Assembly (NCBI GenBank): GCA_965603365.1
Contig: CBFDCR010000014.1
Span: 20,757-84,756, forward strand
Origin: JAHELQ01 sp965603365
GTDB lineage: Bacteria; Acidobacteriota; Aminicenantia; UBA2199
DNA: 64,000 nt
Direction: 5' to 3'
The notes under the pieces are model-generated. The model had not been told where the DNA came from. It saw only the letters and a list, made by a program, of their open reading frames with translations, and made no database searches. A program made the position numbers and the translations under genes. Shown here piece after piece: positions 42,769 through 51,731 of the stretch (its first letter is position 1; each line of letters begins with the position of its first letter).

Positions 42769-45700
42769 AGAGATCATAAAAACTCAATCCCATCTGGTGG
42801 TGCGCCAGATTCGAGAGGCGACGAGCTGGACCGAATCCGAAGAGGATTTACGAATAGCAACAGAAAGAATACTGGGAGAATTCAAAAACCAGGCAAAATT
42901 ACAAGATTTTAGAGGACATCACGAGGTTACGATTGGCAAGGGAAGAGCAGATTCTGTTTACAATTACGTGGTTATAGAATATAAAAAACCCAAACGGCTA
43001 AGTGAATCAAATACTGCCCCGGGAAACCGGGAAGTTATCGAGCAGTTAAAGACACGCCTGTATGACCTGGAAAAAGAAGAGAGGAGAAAAATCACGAAAT
43101 TATTCGGCATCGGTTTTGATGGCCACTGGTTTATCTTTGTTCGGTTCCGAAATAACAGTTGGGAAATCAGCAATCCTCTTCCTGTCACCCCCCAGACTAC
43201 AGAGAGATTCTTACGGGCATTGTTATCGCTTGCCGCAACCGGTAAAGCATTTCAACCGGCCTATCTTTCCGGGGACTTTGGTGCCGATTCGCTGTTATCG
43301 GGGGAAGGTATAAAGACATTTTATAAAGCCATCACCAACTCCGAAAATCCCAAAGCACAGGTTCTTTTTGATGAGTGGAAAATTCTTTTCGGTGAAGTGG
43401 GGGGCTATGACGTAAAAGCCTTTGAGGAAAAAATACAGGTTCTGGCCGATTTCTATCATATCAAGGGGAAACCCGATCCTTCCGCACTCCTCTTCTCCGT
43501 ACATACCTATTATGCCCTATTCATGAAGTTGCTGGCTGCCGAAATCATGAACTACTTTAATCCCATGTTCCCATCTATTCTCAGTCGTCTTCATCAGATT
43601 GCCACCGGAGAAAAGCTTTTGCGCGAACTGCGAGAACTGGAAAAGGGTGGAATTTACCGACAGATGGGGATTACGAACTTCTTAGAGGGCGATATGTTTT
43701 TATGGTATCTGGAGGCCTGGGATACCAAAGATAAAAAAGGAGAAAAGATTGATCTGGAGCGAGTCATCCGTGACATGATCGGTAGATTGGATGAATATGA
43801 CCCGGTAACCCTCTCTATCGAACCCGGCGAATCGAGAGACCTGCTTAAAGAACTGTACCAGAACCTCTTCCCCCAAAAAATACGGCACGATCTCGGCGAA
43901 TATTATACTCCAGATTGGCTTGCCCAATGGGTGATTGAAAAAGTCGGGATCAAAGGAAATCCGGATGAACGCATACTCGACCCGGCATGCGGCTCCGGCA
44001 CATTCCTGGTGCTGGCGATTCAGAAGGTACGTGAATTTGCCGACGAAAAAATGATACCGGAAAAGGAGCTTTTAAAAAAGATTAATGAAAATGTGATCGG
44101 CTTTGACTTGAATCCTCTGGCAGTTATCGCCGCCCGGCTCAATTATCTCATCGCCATCAGAGATTTAATTAAATACGGAAATCAGATCGAAATCCCCGTC
44201 TACCTGTGCGATTCGGTCATGACACCATCCGAATATGGAGAACTTTTTACAAATAACAAAGGCGTTGCTGCCCCGGGCGGAAGACGAGGGGCAGTGAAGG
44301 AGCTTAAAACCAGCGCTGAAACCTTTTACATCCCTACAGAGATCGCTGCCTCCCGCGGACTGGTGGCCAGATATGCCGAAGAGTTGGAATACTGTGTACA
44401 GCATGAATTTAGTCCCGAAGAGTTCATCCAGAGGCTAAAGGAAGAAGACCTGCCGGTTCTTCATGAAGATTTGCACAAAGATCTGTTCAATATGTTAACC
44501 AGTCTAAATAAACGGGACAAAAACGGTATCTGGGCGCGCATTATAAAGAATGCCTTTGCCCCCCTCTTCATCCAGCCGGTGGACTACGTGATCGGTAATC
44601 CACCATGGGTAAACTGGGAGAGCCTGCCGGGAGAGTACCGGCAGGACAGTAAAGAGTTATGGTTTAAATACAACCTGTTTCCCCACAAAGGCATGGATGC
44701 CATCCTGGGTAAAGGGAAGAAAGATATTTCTATGATTATGACGTATGTTGCCATGGACAAATATTTGAAGGCTCACGGCCGTCTGGGATTCGTAATTACC
44801 CAATCGGTGTTTAAGACCTCCGGGGCTGGCCAGGGTTTTCGACGATTTCGGATCAATAACGAAATCCCCATCGCACCGGTGTACTGCGACGACATGGTAA
44901 AAATCAAACCCTTTGAAGCGGCCAATCGCACCGCAGTCATCGTGCTGGAACGGGACAAAGAGTTAGAGTACCCGGTTCCCTACACGGTCTGGAAAAAGAA
45001 GGAGCGACAGAAAATAGACAGCCACACCCCGCTATCGGCTGTGCTGGAGAGGACGCTGAGAGATCCATTTGTAGGAAAACCGGTGGATGGCAGGGACAAA
45101 ACTTCCGCCTGGATAACAGGCAAAACGAAGGCACTCGAGGCCGTAAACAAAGTACTCGGGAAATCCGCCTACAAAGCCCATGAAGGTGTAAATACCGGTG
45201 GTGCCAATGGAGTCTATTGGGTCGAAATCCTGCAGGAGTTGGCGGAAGGCAAGGTACTGGTGCGAAACATCACCGAAGGGGCCAAACGAAAAGTCAGGCA
45301 GGCAGAAGCGGTGATTGAAAAGGATTTACTGTATCCCCTGGTGCGGGGGCGCGACGTCAGACGCTGGCAGGCCAAACCTTCGGCCCACATCATCATGGTA
45401 CAGGACCCCCAAAAACGGCGGGGCATCGACGAATCCATAATGAAACAAAAATACCCCCTCACTTATACTTATCTTAAACAATTTGAGAGAGTATTAAAGT
45501 CACGGGCAGCGTACAGGCGCTATTTCAAAGAGAGCGATCCGTTTTATTCAATGTTCGATGTGGGCAGCTATACATTGGCCCCCTGGAAAGTAAGCTGGCG
45601 ATACATTGCCAGTGAATTCACCTGTAGTGTGATATCTGCCGATCAAGATTATAGCAACAATCTTATTATCCCGGATCACCGTTTAATTGTGGTCTCCTTT

Positions 45701-46027
45701 CAAACCCCAGAAGAAGCCCACTACCTATGCGCAGTATTAAATTCAGCACCGTCACGCTATCTGGTCAATAGTTATGTGATAAGCACCCAAATATCTACCC
45801 ATGTTCTCCATAATATCTATGTCCCCCGATTTGATCTATCTGTTCCCGGCCACCAGGAACTGGCAAGTCTCTCAAAACAGGCCCACCAGGTTGCGAAGAC
45901 AGGAGATGGCACCCGCCTGAGAAAAGTGGAAGCGGAAATCGATAAGCTTACAGCCCCATTATGGAATCTCACCGCGAAAGAGTTACGAGACATCCAGGCA
46001 TCGTTGAAAGCAATAGTGAGTCAGTAA
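42755..46027 (+). CDS. Type IIG-like nuclease/N6-adenine methyltransferase
   Basis: 1090 residues. N-terminal PD-(D/E)XK-like site: HHEVTIGKGRADSVYNYV followed by VIEYKKPK (residues about 56-80). A helical linker leads to the methyltransferase: LGEYYTPDWLAQWVIEKVG, motif I LDPACGSGTFLVLAI (about 408), motif IV YVIGNPPWVNWE (about 612; NPPW means adenine-N6). The last 350 residues would be the target-recognition part. It resembles Eco57I/MmeI and DISARM DrmMI or BREX PglX proteins. GGAGA precedes the ATG; the helicase gene starts one base after its stop. Confidence 0.88.
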   Translation: MRTIEEIIKTQSHLVVRQIREATSWTESEEDLRIATERILGEFKNQAKLQDFRGHHEVTIGKGRADSVYNYVVIEYKKPKRLSESNTAPGNREVIEQLKTRLYDLEKEERRKITKLFGIGFDGHWFIFVRFRNNSWEISNPLPVTPQTTERFLRALLSLAATGKAFQPAYLSGDFGADSLLSGEGIKTFYKAITNSENPKAQVLFDEWKILFGEVGGYDVKAFEEKIQVLADFYHIKGKPDPSALLFSVHTYYALFMKLLAAEIMNYFNPMFPSILSRLHQIATGEKLLRELRELEKGGIYRQMGITNFLEGDMFLWYLEAWDTKDKKGEKIDLERVIRDMIGRLDEYDPVTLSIEPGESRDLLKELYQNLFPQKIRHDLGEYYTPDWLAQWVIEKVGIKGNPDERILDPACGSGTFLVLAIQKVREFADEKMIPEKELLKKINENVIGFDLNPLAVIAARLNYLIAIRDLIKYGNQIEIPVYLCDSVMTPSEYGELFTNNKGVAAPGGRRGAVKELKTSAETFYIPTEIAASRGLVARYAEELEYCVQHEFSPEEFIQRLKEEDLPVLHEDLHKDLFNMLTSLNKRDKNGIWARIIKNAFAPLFIQPVDYVIGNPPWVNWESLPGEYRQDSKELWFKYNLFPHKGMDAILGKGKKDISMIMTYVAMDKYLKAHGRLGFVITQSVFKTSGAGQGFRRFRINNEIPIAPVYCDDMVKIKPFEAANRTAVIVLERDKELEYPVPYTVWKKKERQKIDSHTPLSAVLERTLRDPFVGKPVDGRDKTSAWITGKTKALEAVNKVLGKSAYKAHEGVNTGGANGVYWVEILQELAEGKVLVRNITEGAKRKVRQAEAVIEKDLLYPLVRGRDVRRWQAKPSAHIIMVQDPQKRRGIDESIMKQKYPLTYTYLKQFERVLKSRAAYRRYFKESDPFYSMFDVGSYTLAPWKVSWRYIASEFTCSVISADQDYSNNLIIPDHRLIVVSFQTPEEAHYLCAVLNSAPSRYLVNSYVISTQISTHVLHNIYVPRFDLSVPGHQELASLSKQAHQVAKTGDGTRLRKVEAEIDKLTAPLWNLTAKELRDIQASLKAIVSQ

Positions 46028-46028
46028 A

Positions 46029-48704
46029 ATGGATGAAACGGACTTTCGGGAATCGGATATCGTTGTTTCACAGGACGATCTGCTGCGGCCCTACGGCAAG
46101 GCGCGCCTCATTAAAATCAAAAGAGGGTTGGCCGAAGCAGAGTACGTACCCCATATTTTCAGCCGGCCGCCCTACTTTACCCATATCAAATTTCTCCGAC
46201 TGGAAGAGACCGAGAAGTTCCTTTCACCGGTTGACAGGTTACAAAATCGCCGATTCGAAGAAACCTGGAAATTTGACATGCGGCAAATGGCCGCCAGGTT
46301 TCTCACGGCCAACAAGGGCGGTCAGCTTTCCTGTATCCGCGCCGAATTGTTACCCCATCAAATCTTCACCGCCTATGAAGTCATCAAAAGTAAACGGCGC
46401 CGCTTTCTGCTGGCCCACGCAGGGAAAACGGGGAAAATCATAGAAGCGGGTCTGATCTGGGAGGCCCTTTTCCAGCGGAGAGTGGCAGACCGTACCCTGA
46501 TCATTTGCCCCGCCGGATTAATGCTGCAGTGGCAGGAGGAGATAGAGGAAAAATTCGGTACCTTTTTCGAAATATTTAACCGCAACTTCCTTACCATCAA
46601 TCCCCGCATGTGGGACTTAAAAACCACCGTCATCGTCTCTATCGAAGGTTTGAAGCAGGCAGAGGCAAAACTGCTAAAAGATCGCCAGTGGGATTTAATT
46701 ATAATCGACGAGGCCCACAAACTGAGTGCCGGAGAGCATAGATCCACATTGGCGGAGCAGCTAAAAGACCACACCGATGCCCTGATTTTACTTACCGCCA
46801 CCCCTCATCAGGGAGAAGACAACCACGCCCGTTTTATCAATTTGATGAAACTGCTGGATGAAGAGATCGACTTTAATCCCCTGTTCCATGGAGATCTCCC
46901 TCTTTTTAAAACGAAGACCGACCCGGGCAAGGTTCCCTTTTATCAGTATATCCTGGGTACCCCCAAAATGGCCGTGACCGACGCCTCGGGCCGCAAACTC
47001 CTCAAAGGGCGCAAAACCCATAATTATACATTTGAGATGTTCCCTGACGAAAATGAGTTTTATAAGGCAGTAACAAATTATATTAAAAAAGGCTATTCCT
47101 GTCTCGAACGGCTCAGGGATAAACAGGATCGCCAGGCCCTCTGCCTTGTCCTCTCCCTATTCCAGAAAATCGCGGCCAGCAGCACCGCCGCCATCAAAAA
47201 TTCACTCCGCAACCGCAAGCTGGCCCTGGAATACAAGAACGGTATCGTAAGAGAAAAAAGTAAATTTGAAGATGAACGGTTCAGCGGAGAATACGAAGAG
47301 TCTCAAGTTCCATTTGAATTCGAAAAACAATTTATCAAAGACGAAGTCAAAGAGATCGATTCCCTCCTTGACATGGAAGTCCGGCAGGATACTAAATCCG
47401 TTGAACTTCTAAACCTCATCCACTCAATATTTGACCCGATAGCAGATGAAAAAGAGGGCAAAATTGTCATTTTTACCGAATATCTCGCCACCCAGAAGCA
47501 CCTGGTGGACATACTGGAACATGAATATGGCCAGGATTGTACAATTACCATAAACGGCAACCTGGATGTGGACCAGCGGCGTCTCAATCAAAGAGAATTT
47601 CGGGATAATCCCAGGATTCATTTTCTCGTATCTACCGAATCCGGGGGAGAAGGCGGTAACCTTCAGTGTTCCCACATCCTGTTTAACTACGACATGCCCT
47701 GGAATCCGAGGCGGATCGAGCAGCGGGTGAGAAGAGTCTACCGATATGGCCAGGCGCAGGTGGTACAAATCCACAATTTTCGAACAAAAGGGACAAGCGA
47801 AGATAAAATTTATGGGTATATAGAGGAAAAAATCGAGCGGGCAGCCAGCGCACTCACCAGGGTGACCGGTGAAGATGTGGAAGGGATCATGGCCGCCATG
47901 TACGACGAAATGGAAAATGAGATCGATTACAATGAAATATACAAAAGGTCTCTGGTTGAAGGCGATATCGAAGAAGCAAAAGAGGAGATCGACCGGGGCG
48001 TTGCCCGGGCAAAGCGGGCGTATGAATTAGCCGCAGAGAAATTGTTTAAGGATGTCTCCGCTTATTCACCCGATTATTATGAAAAATACGTGCAGTCAGA
48101 CATAACATTACAGGATCTGGCAGTATTCACCAGGAGATATCTGGAATCCAAACGAAAAAAGTCACAAAAAACAGACGGTATTTTTTCTTTTATCACTCCC
48201 GAAGAATTCTGTGATAGAGAAGTTAAAGACAGGTATGAAAATGTCACCTTCGACCGCAAAAAAGCCGGCGATCAGCCGGAATTAGAATTACTCGCCCTGG
48301 GTCATCCATTCATAGACAAAATGGTCAACTCATGCGGAACCGTCGATTTTGGTGGGTATGCAACCACTCGAATCATAAAAAATAAAAAATTTTCCGGCAC
48401 AAAAGGAATTCAATTTAATTATGTTGTCTCTCATCGTATCGAACGAGGTGAAAAAGAAGAATATCTTTTTGATATGTATACCATTTTTATCGATGAATCT
48501 TACCAGATCAACGACGATATAGCCCATATCTGCCGGAGATACTATTCGGAAAATGACCATCCAATTGTGGACAACGGAATCGATGTCGATATAAAAAAAG
48601 CCGAAAAAATTGCCGAGAATTATTTGCGTAAAAATATCGACATTATCCGGGGCTGGCAAGAGGATGTAGAATTATTGAATGCAGCCCTTGTCCAGGTACA
48701 ATAA
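46029..48704 (+). CDS. SNF2/HepA-like helicase with unusual P-loop
   Basis: 891 residues. Helicase motifs: P-loop region FLLAHAGKTGKIIEAGL (residues about 120-136), motif Ia TLIICPAGLMLQWQEE, motif II IIDEAHKLS (about 224), motif III LLTATPHQGE, and C-terminal TESGGEGGNLQCSHILFNYD, MPWNPRRIEQRVRRVYRYGQ. Relatives have DEVGLGKT where this has HAGKTGKI, so the first Gly of GxGKT and possibly its Thr are changed. It resembles DISARM DrmD in length and neighbour. The C-terminal 250 residues are uncharacterised. Third gene of the operon. Confidence 0.88.
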   Translation: MDETDFRESDIVVSQDDLLRPYGKARLIKIKRGLAEAEYVPHIFSRPPYFTHIKFLRLEETEKFLSPVDRLQNRRFEETWKFDMRQMAARFLTANKGGQLSCIRAELLPHQIFTAYEVIKSKRRRFLLAHAGKTGKIIEAGLIWEALFQRRVADRTLIICPAGLMLQWQEEIEEKFGTFFEIFNRNFLTINPRMWDLKTTVIVSIEGLKQAEAKLLKDRQWDLIIIDEAHKLSAGEHRSTLAEQLKDHTDALILLTATPHQGEDNHARFINLMKLLDEEIDFNPLFHGDLPLFKTKTDPGKVPFYQYILGTPKMAVTDASGRKLLKGRKTHNYTFEMFPDENEFYKAVTNYIKKGYSCLERLRDKQDRQALCLVLSLFQKIAASSTAAIKNSLRNRKLALEYKNGIVREKSKFEDERFSGEYEESQVPFEFEKQFIKDEVKEIDSLLDMEVRQDTKSVELLNLIHSIFDPIADEKEGKIVIFTEYLATQKHLVDILEHEYGQDCTITINGNLDVDQRRLNQREFRDNPRIHFLVSTESGGEGGNLQCSHILFNYDMPWNPRRIEQRVRRVYRYGQAQVVQIHNFRTKGTSEDKIYGYIEEKIERAASALTRVTGEDVEGIMAAMYDEMENEIDYNEIYKRSLVEGDIEEAKEEIDRGVARAKRAYELAAEKLFKDVSAYSPDYYEKYVQSDITLQDLAVFTRRYLESKRKKSQKTDGIFSFITPEEFCDREVKDRYENVTFDRKKAGDQPELELLALGHPFIDKMVNSCGTVDFGGYATTRIIKNKKFSGTKGIQFNYVVSHRIERGEKEEYLFDMYTIFIDESYQINDDIAHICRRYYSENDHPIVDNGIDVDIKKAEKIAENYLRKNIDIIRGWQEDVELLNAALVQVQ

Positions 48705-48715
48705 GTTTCAAAGTC

Positions 48716-48909
48716 GGTCAAATCGGGTCTAGTGGCGGGCCAGTTGGATGGCTTTGTCGAGGAATTCGTCGCGGCCCTCTTTCACCCCTTTGATGGTTCT
48801 GTTGAGGGGGATGTGGGGGATGATGCCCACGCCGTGAGGTGAGGCTCCAGGGGTTCTAACTTCCAGGAGCGGTTGGCGTATGTGACCTGTTCATAATCGG
48901 GATAGGCGA
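48716..48909 (-). pseudogene. Fragment of the S41 protease gene
   Basis: 48716-48840 copies the 3' end of the protease gene (51730-51852), and 48841-48909 copies its 52060-52128 part. About 210 bp between are lost, with GCCGT present at both deletion ends. There are several point differences, so it is an old or relaxed copy. Confidence 0.85.
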
Positions 48910-48910
48910 T

Positions 48911-48985
48911 TTTCCACCAACTGCCGTGCAGATCAGTCACATAAATGATTGTCATCATGCCAAAAAAAACACCATTCTACACTAT
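48911..48985. repeat. 74-bp direct repeat, right copy (5' end of phosphoesterase gene)
   Basis: Copies the first 15 codons and upstream region of the gene at 41144-41983, including its -10 box but not its -35. It is joined directly to the S41 fragment. Confidence 0.8.
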
Positions 48986-49002
48986 CTAAGATGATCTAAG
49001 GA

Positions 49003-49377
49003 TTATCTCTTTTCAGTATACTTAACCCCTTCAATGCCTTCAAAATCAGCATCTTGTGTCCACAGGACGGCACCGAGGAGCAAAGAGGTTGCCAATATTA
49101 TACTATCTGCCATGGGCAATTGATGATCCACCGAGATTCGGGCCGCATGAATAGAAATTTCGGTATCAAGATCTATGACCTTGCCCTGCCGCATCAATGC
49201 TACCGCTTCAAGGGCTTGATTCTCGTCTCTCTGCTGAAGTACTCTCTTGAAAACTTCATATAAAGTAATGGAAGGGACCAATAACTCGGCAACATTTTCA
49301 ATAGCAGGGATGAAGAATTCACAATTTGGACCATCGGAAAAATATTCCAGCCAACCACAAGAATCAACAATATTCAT
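49003..49377 (-). CDS. VapC-family PIN-domain toxin, paired with AbrB antitoxin
   Basis: 124 residues with MNIVDSCGWLEYF (Asp5), TLYEVFKRVL (Glu about 42), LPMADSIILATS (Asp about 93) and LWTQDADFEG (Asp about 111), the four PIN sites. Predicted RNase. It overlaps the antitoxin gene by 4 nt (ATGA). Confidence 0.9.
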   Translation of the reverse strand: MNIVDSCGWLEYFSDGPNCEFFIPAIENVAELLVPSITLYEVFKRVLQQRDENQALEAVALMRQGKVIDLDTEISIHAARISVDHQLPMADSIILATSLLLGAVLWTQDADFEGIEGVKYTEKR

Positions 49378-49580
49378 ATTCGATCTTTCTCCCGGGTTAC
49401 GGTGGTATCAATTCCCTTCAAGAATCCCCTCGCTTCCTTGATGGGTTTGACCGGGATCATTTCGATCCGATTCCCATATAAGAAAACCTGTACCTTTTGG
49501 CCGGGGAGAATACCTAAAGATTTCCGAATTGATCGGGGGATAACCACCTGAAATTTTGGCGATACTGTAATAGTCTCCAT
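49374..49580 (-). CDS. AbrB/MazE-type antitoxin
   Basis: 68 residues. METITVSPKFQVVIPRSIRK and LGILPGQKVQVFLYGNRIEM (in separate runs) form the swapped-hairpin SpoVT/AbrB DNA-binding domain; the tail (EARGFLKGIDTTVTREKDRI) would bind the PIN toxin. AAGGAG precedes the ATG by six bases, and the promoter TTGAAA-17-TAATAT is at 49622-49650. Confidence 0.9.
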   Translation of the reverse strand: METITVSPKFQVVIPRSIRKSLGILPGQKVQVFLYGNRIEMIPVKPIKEARGFLKGIDTTVTREKDRI

Positions 49581-49621
49581 ACGTTCTCCTTATCGATCAA
49601 GCTTTCGTATTACAAATAAAT

Positions 49622-49650
49622 ATATTATCACATAATTCCCCCCATTTCAA
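49622..49650 (-). promoter_or_regulatory. Promoter of abrB-vapC
   Basis: TTGAAA (49645-49650), 17 bp, TAATAT (49622-49627). Confidence 0.6.
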
Positions 49651-49694
49651 ACACAATTCCTGCCCGCCGACTTCCTATCCTTCCTACTTTCTTG

Positions 49695-49723
49695 TTGACA
49701 GGGAAATTACTTTTATTTATAAT
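49695..49723 (+). promoter_or_regulatory. Consensus promoter of the DUF4258/DUF2283 pair, leaderless geometry
   Basis: TTGACA (49695-49700), 17 bp, TATAAT (49718-49723), both perfect; seven bases to ATG 49731. Confidence 0.85.
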
Positions 49724-49730
49724 GAATTTG

Positions 49731-49982
49731 ATGGCAATACAAATTCACCCCCATGCTCTGGATCGAATGAAAGAACGCGGCACCAATGCAGAAGAGATAA
49801 AAAAAACCATTGAATTTGGAGAAAGTTTCCCGGCAAAATTCGGCAGAACCGGCTTTAGACGCAATTTCCCATTTAACAGCTATTGGAATCAAAAGAAATA
49901 CAACACCAAACAGGTTGAAGTTATTGCCATCCGGGAAGACAATAATTGGATCGCAGTAACGGTATTAGTGAAATACTTTTAG
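49731..49982 (+). CDS. DUF4258 protein, RelE-like putative toxin
   Basis: 83 residues (AIQIHPHALDRMKERGTNAEEIKKTIE in parts, then VEVIAIREDNNWIAVTVLVKYF). The HAxxRMxERG start and the final ITV-type strand are DUF4258 features, a small RelE-like fold. ATG 49731 was chosen because the perfect promoter places the transcript start on it. Followed after 10 bp by a DUF2283 gene; the two families commonly pair and may be toxin and antitoxin. Confidence 0.8.
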   Translation: MAIQIHPHALDRMKERGTNAEEIKKTIEFGESFPAKFGRTGFRRNFPFNSYWNQKKYNTKQVEVIAIREDNNWIAVTVLVKYF

Positions 49983-49992
49983 GAGAAAAAAA

Positions 49993-50226
49993 ATGAAAAT
50001 AAGTTACGATCCCAAATACAACATTGCTTATATCAAAGTGAGAGATAAAGCCGCTGACGTCGAAACCCTTCGAATCAGCGATGAAATCAACATTGATCTT
50101 ACACCTGATGGGAGGGTTTACGGCATTGAATTGATGAATGCCAACGAACAACTGGATTTTGAGAAAACCAGGGAATTGATATTCATCAATGAATCCACCG
50201 GCCAAAAAGCAGAGCTGAGGATATAA
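49993..50226 (+). CDS. DUF2283 protein, putative antitoxin
   Basis: 77 residues. MKISYDPKYNIAYIKVRDK, INIDLTPDGRVYGIELMNA match DUF2283, a small beta-rich family. AGGAG precedes its ATG. Co-transcribed with the DUF4258 gene; an antitoxin role is inferred only from this pairing. Confidence 0.82.
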   Translation: MKISYDPKYNIAYIKVRDKAADVETLRISDEINIDLTPDGRVYGIELMNANEQLDFEKTRELIFINESTGQKAELRI

Positions 50227-50303
50227 TTTGACGAGTACTTAATCTTTGCCTGTCACCTATCTCCTACCTACTAATAGCTAAAACAAAGACAGCCAGATTT
50301 CCC

Positions 50304-50336
50304 CTTGTATGGGACGCAGTTCTGCGTTCCCCACAA
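50304..50336. repeat. Dispersed palindrome, degenerate copy
   Basis: Arms TTGTATGGGACGCAG and CTGCGTTCCCCACAA, imperfect. It shares GGGACGCAG/CTGCGT with the perfect palindrome at 63293-63320. The rest of 50227-50497 shows nothing I can interpret. Confidence 0.55.
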
Positions 50337-50497
50337 CAACCTTTCAGAGGAAAACAAGGGGGACGAAAAAAATGAAAAATTGTCAAAAGGAAAAAAGAAT
50401 TTGCGCTTCTGAAATTCAAATTTGTTTGCTCCAGACTGGAAAAGACTGGATATTATTGAATTGTTAAATGTTCGCCTTCATGCACCTTAAGGCAATT

Positions 50498-51562
50498 CTA
50501 CTTTTTATCTTTGCCTGTATCACTATATAATTTTCGGATATCTCCATATTCTAAAATATAATCATAAATATAATAACCTCCAACTTTTGAATTAAAATAA
50601 TGCCCGGGACTCCTACCTGGCCATCTCCCAATAAAAGCGAACTTCTCGATTTTCTCGGGCCAGAGAAAACTATTATAACTTCCGATATATTTGTCATCAA
50701 TATAAAACTTAACGAAATCATAATTTTTTGACCACATTACTGTAAATAAATGCCAGCCTATATCGATCTTTTTATCAGTTGAAATTGCATCCCTTCTTAT
50801 CCCATCACTACTACCAAACCTCCAATAGATTTTGCCAGTTTCTTTGTTATAGAATTTGCCTATATGACAGGCATTGATATATATTTTTTGAAATTGCGGA
50901 TGACCATCTTCATCCTCATATTCAATTTTTTTCATCCGCCCCTTATTCCCAGAGTGACTTAAAATGTATTGATTATCTCTATTCTTAGTGTTATAGTGGT
51001 CATCGTTAATATAAGCCCAAATAGAAAATGTTCCCTCATTTCGCCCTAAAAAATCACACGGTATCCGCAATTCATTTCCTTTATATGCAGTTATATCATG
51101 CGTCTCTTCATCGCTAATAAAAGGCTTTTTAAAATCATCCAAAAATTTTCGTAAATAATTCTCAAAATTCAAAATCCCATCAGAATTAGAAAACTCGTAT
51201 TTATAATATCTATGTGCTTTCAAATCTGTGGGTACATCATCACCATTTTGAGTAATTAACAGAACCTTCTTATTTAAAGCATGAGCTAATCCTAATTCAT
51301 AGAATACATTAGGATTTCGATTAGTCAAATCTGCAACGATAATCCCGGCCTGTTTAATTAGATTTGCAACACCTTGCATTATTGTTGTAGAAAACATATC
51401 ATCCGCTTTTAGAATTTCATATCCATACTCTTCAAATATTGGTTTTAAAACTTTTTCAAAAATCAATATGTTTTTAAAAGGTAGAATAACAAAGGCCAAT
51501 TTAGGCTTCACTGTTATTTCTTCATATTCGAGCATGAAAAATTGAGTTTCTTGATAGTCCAT
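50498..51562 (-). CDS. TIR/NDT-like domain fused to LamG-type lectin domain
   Basis: 354 residues. Residues about 18-140 have LAFVILPFKN, YGYEILKADDMFSTTIMQGV, AGIIVADLTNRNPNVFYELG, LAHALNKKVLLITQ: the fold of nucleoside 2-deoxyribosyltransferase-like and TIR-like proteins, with the conserved ADLT and YELG Glu that cleaves N-glycosidic bonds in relatives. Residues about 160-345 are a LamG/ConA-like beta-sandwich (GTFSIWAYIND, GWHLFTVMWSKNYDFVKFYI). GGAGG lies upstream of the ATG. Likely a cytoplasmic NAD- or nucleotide-consuming effector with a binding domain; untested. Confidence 0.75.
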   Translation of the reverse strand: MDYQETQFFMLEYEEITVKPKLAFVILPFKNILIFEKVLKPIFEEYGYEILKADDMFSTTIMQGVANLIKQAGIIVADLTNRNPNVFYELGLAHALNKKVLLITQNGDDVPTDLKAHRYYKYEFSNSDGILNFENYLRKFLDDFKKPFISDEETHDITAYKGNELRIPCDFLGRNEGTFSIWAYINDDHYNTKNRDNQYILSHSGNKGRMKKIEYEDEDGHPQFQKIYINACHIGKFYNKETGKIYWRFGSSDGIRRDAISTDKKIDIGWHLFTVMWSKNYDFVKFYIDDKYIGSYNSFLWPEKIEKFAFIGRWPGRSPGHYFNSKVGGYYIYDYILEYGDIRKLYSDTGKDKK

Positions 51563-51731
51563 TTTATGCCTCCATCAACGTATATTCTTTCCGAAATCAT
51601 ATTATATCAAAGTCTTTCACTTTCTTCTACTTGAAGAACCATGACTTCAGAAATAAACCTTAAATCAATTCTTTTTTTTCATCCTTCTGGCAATTTTTTT
51701 GTCCCTCTTTGGGTATGAAAATGTCACATGG

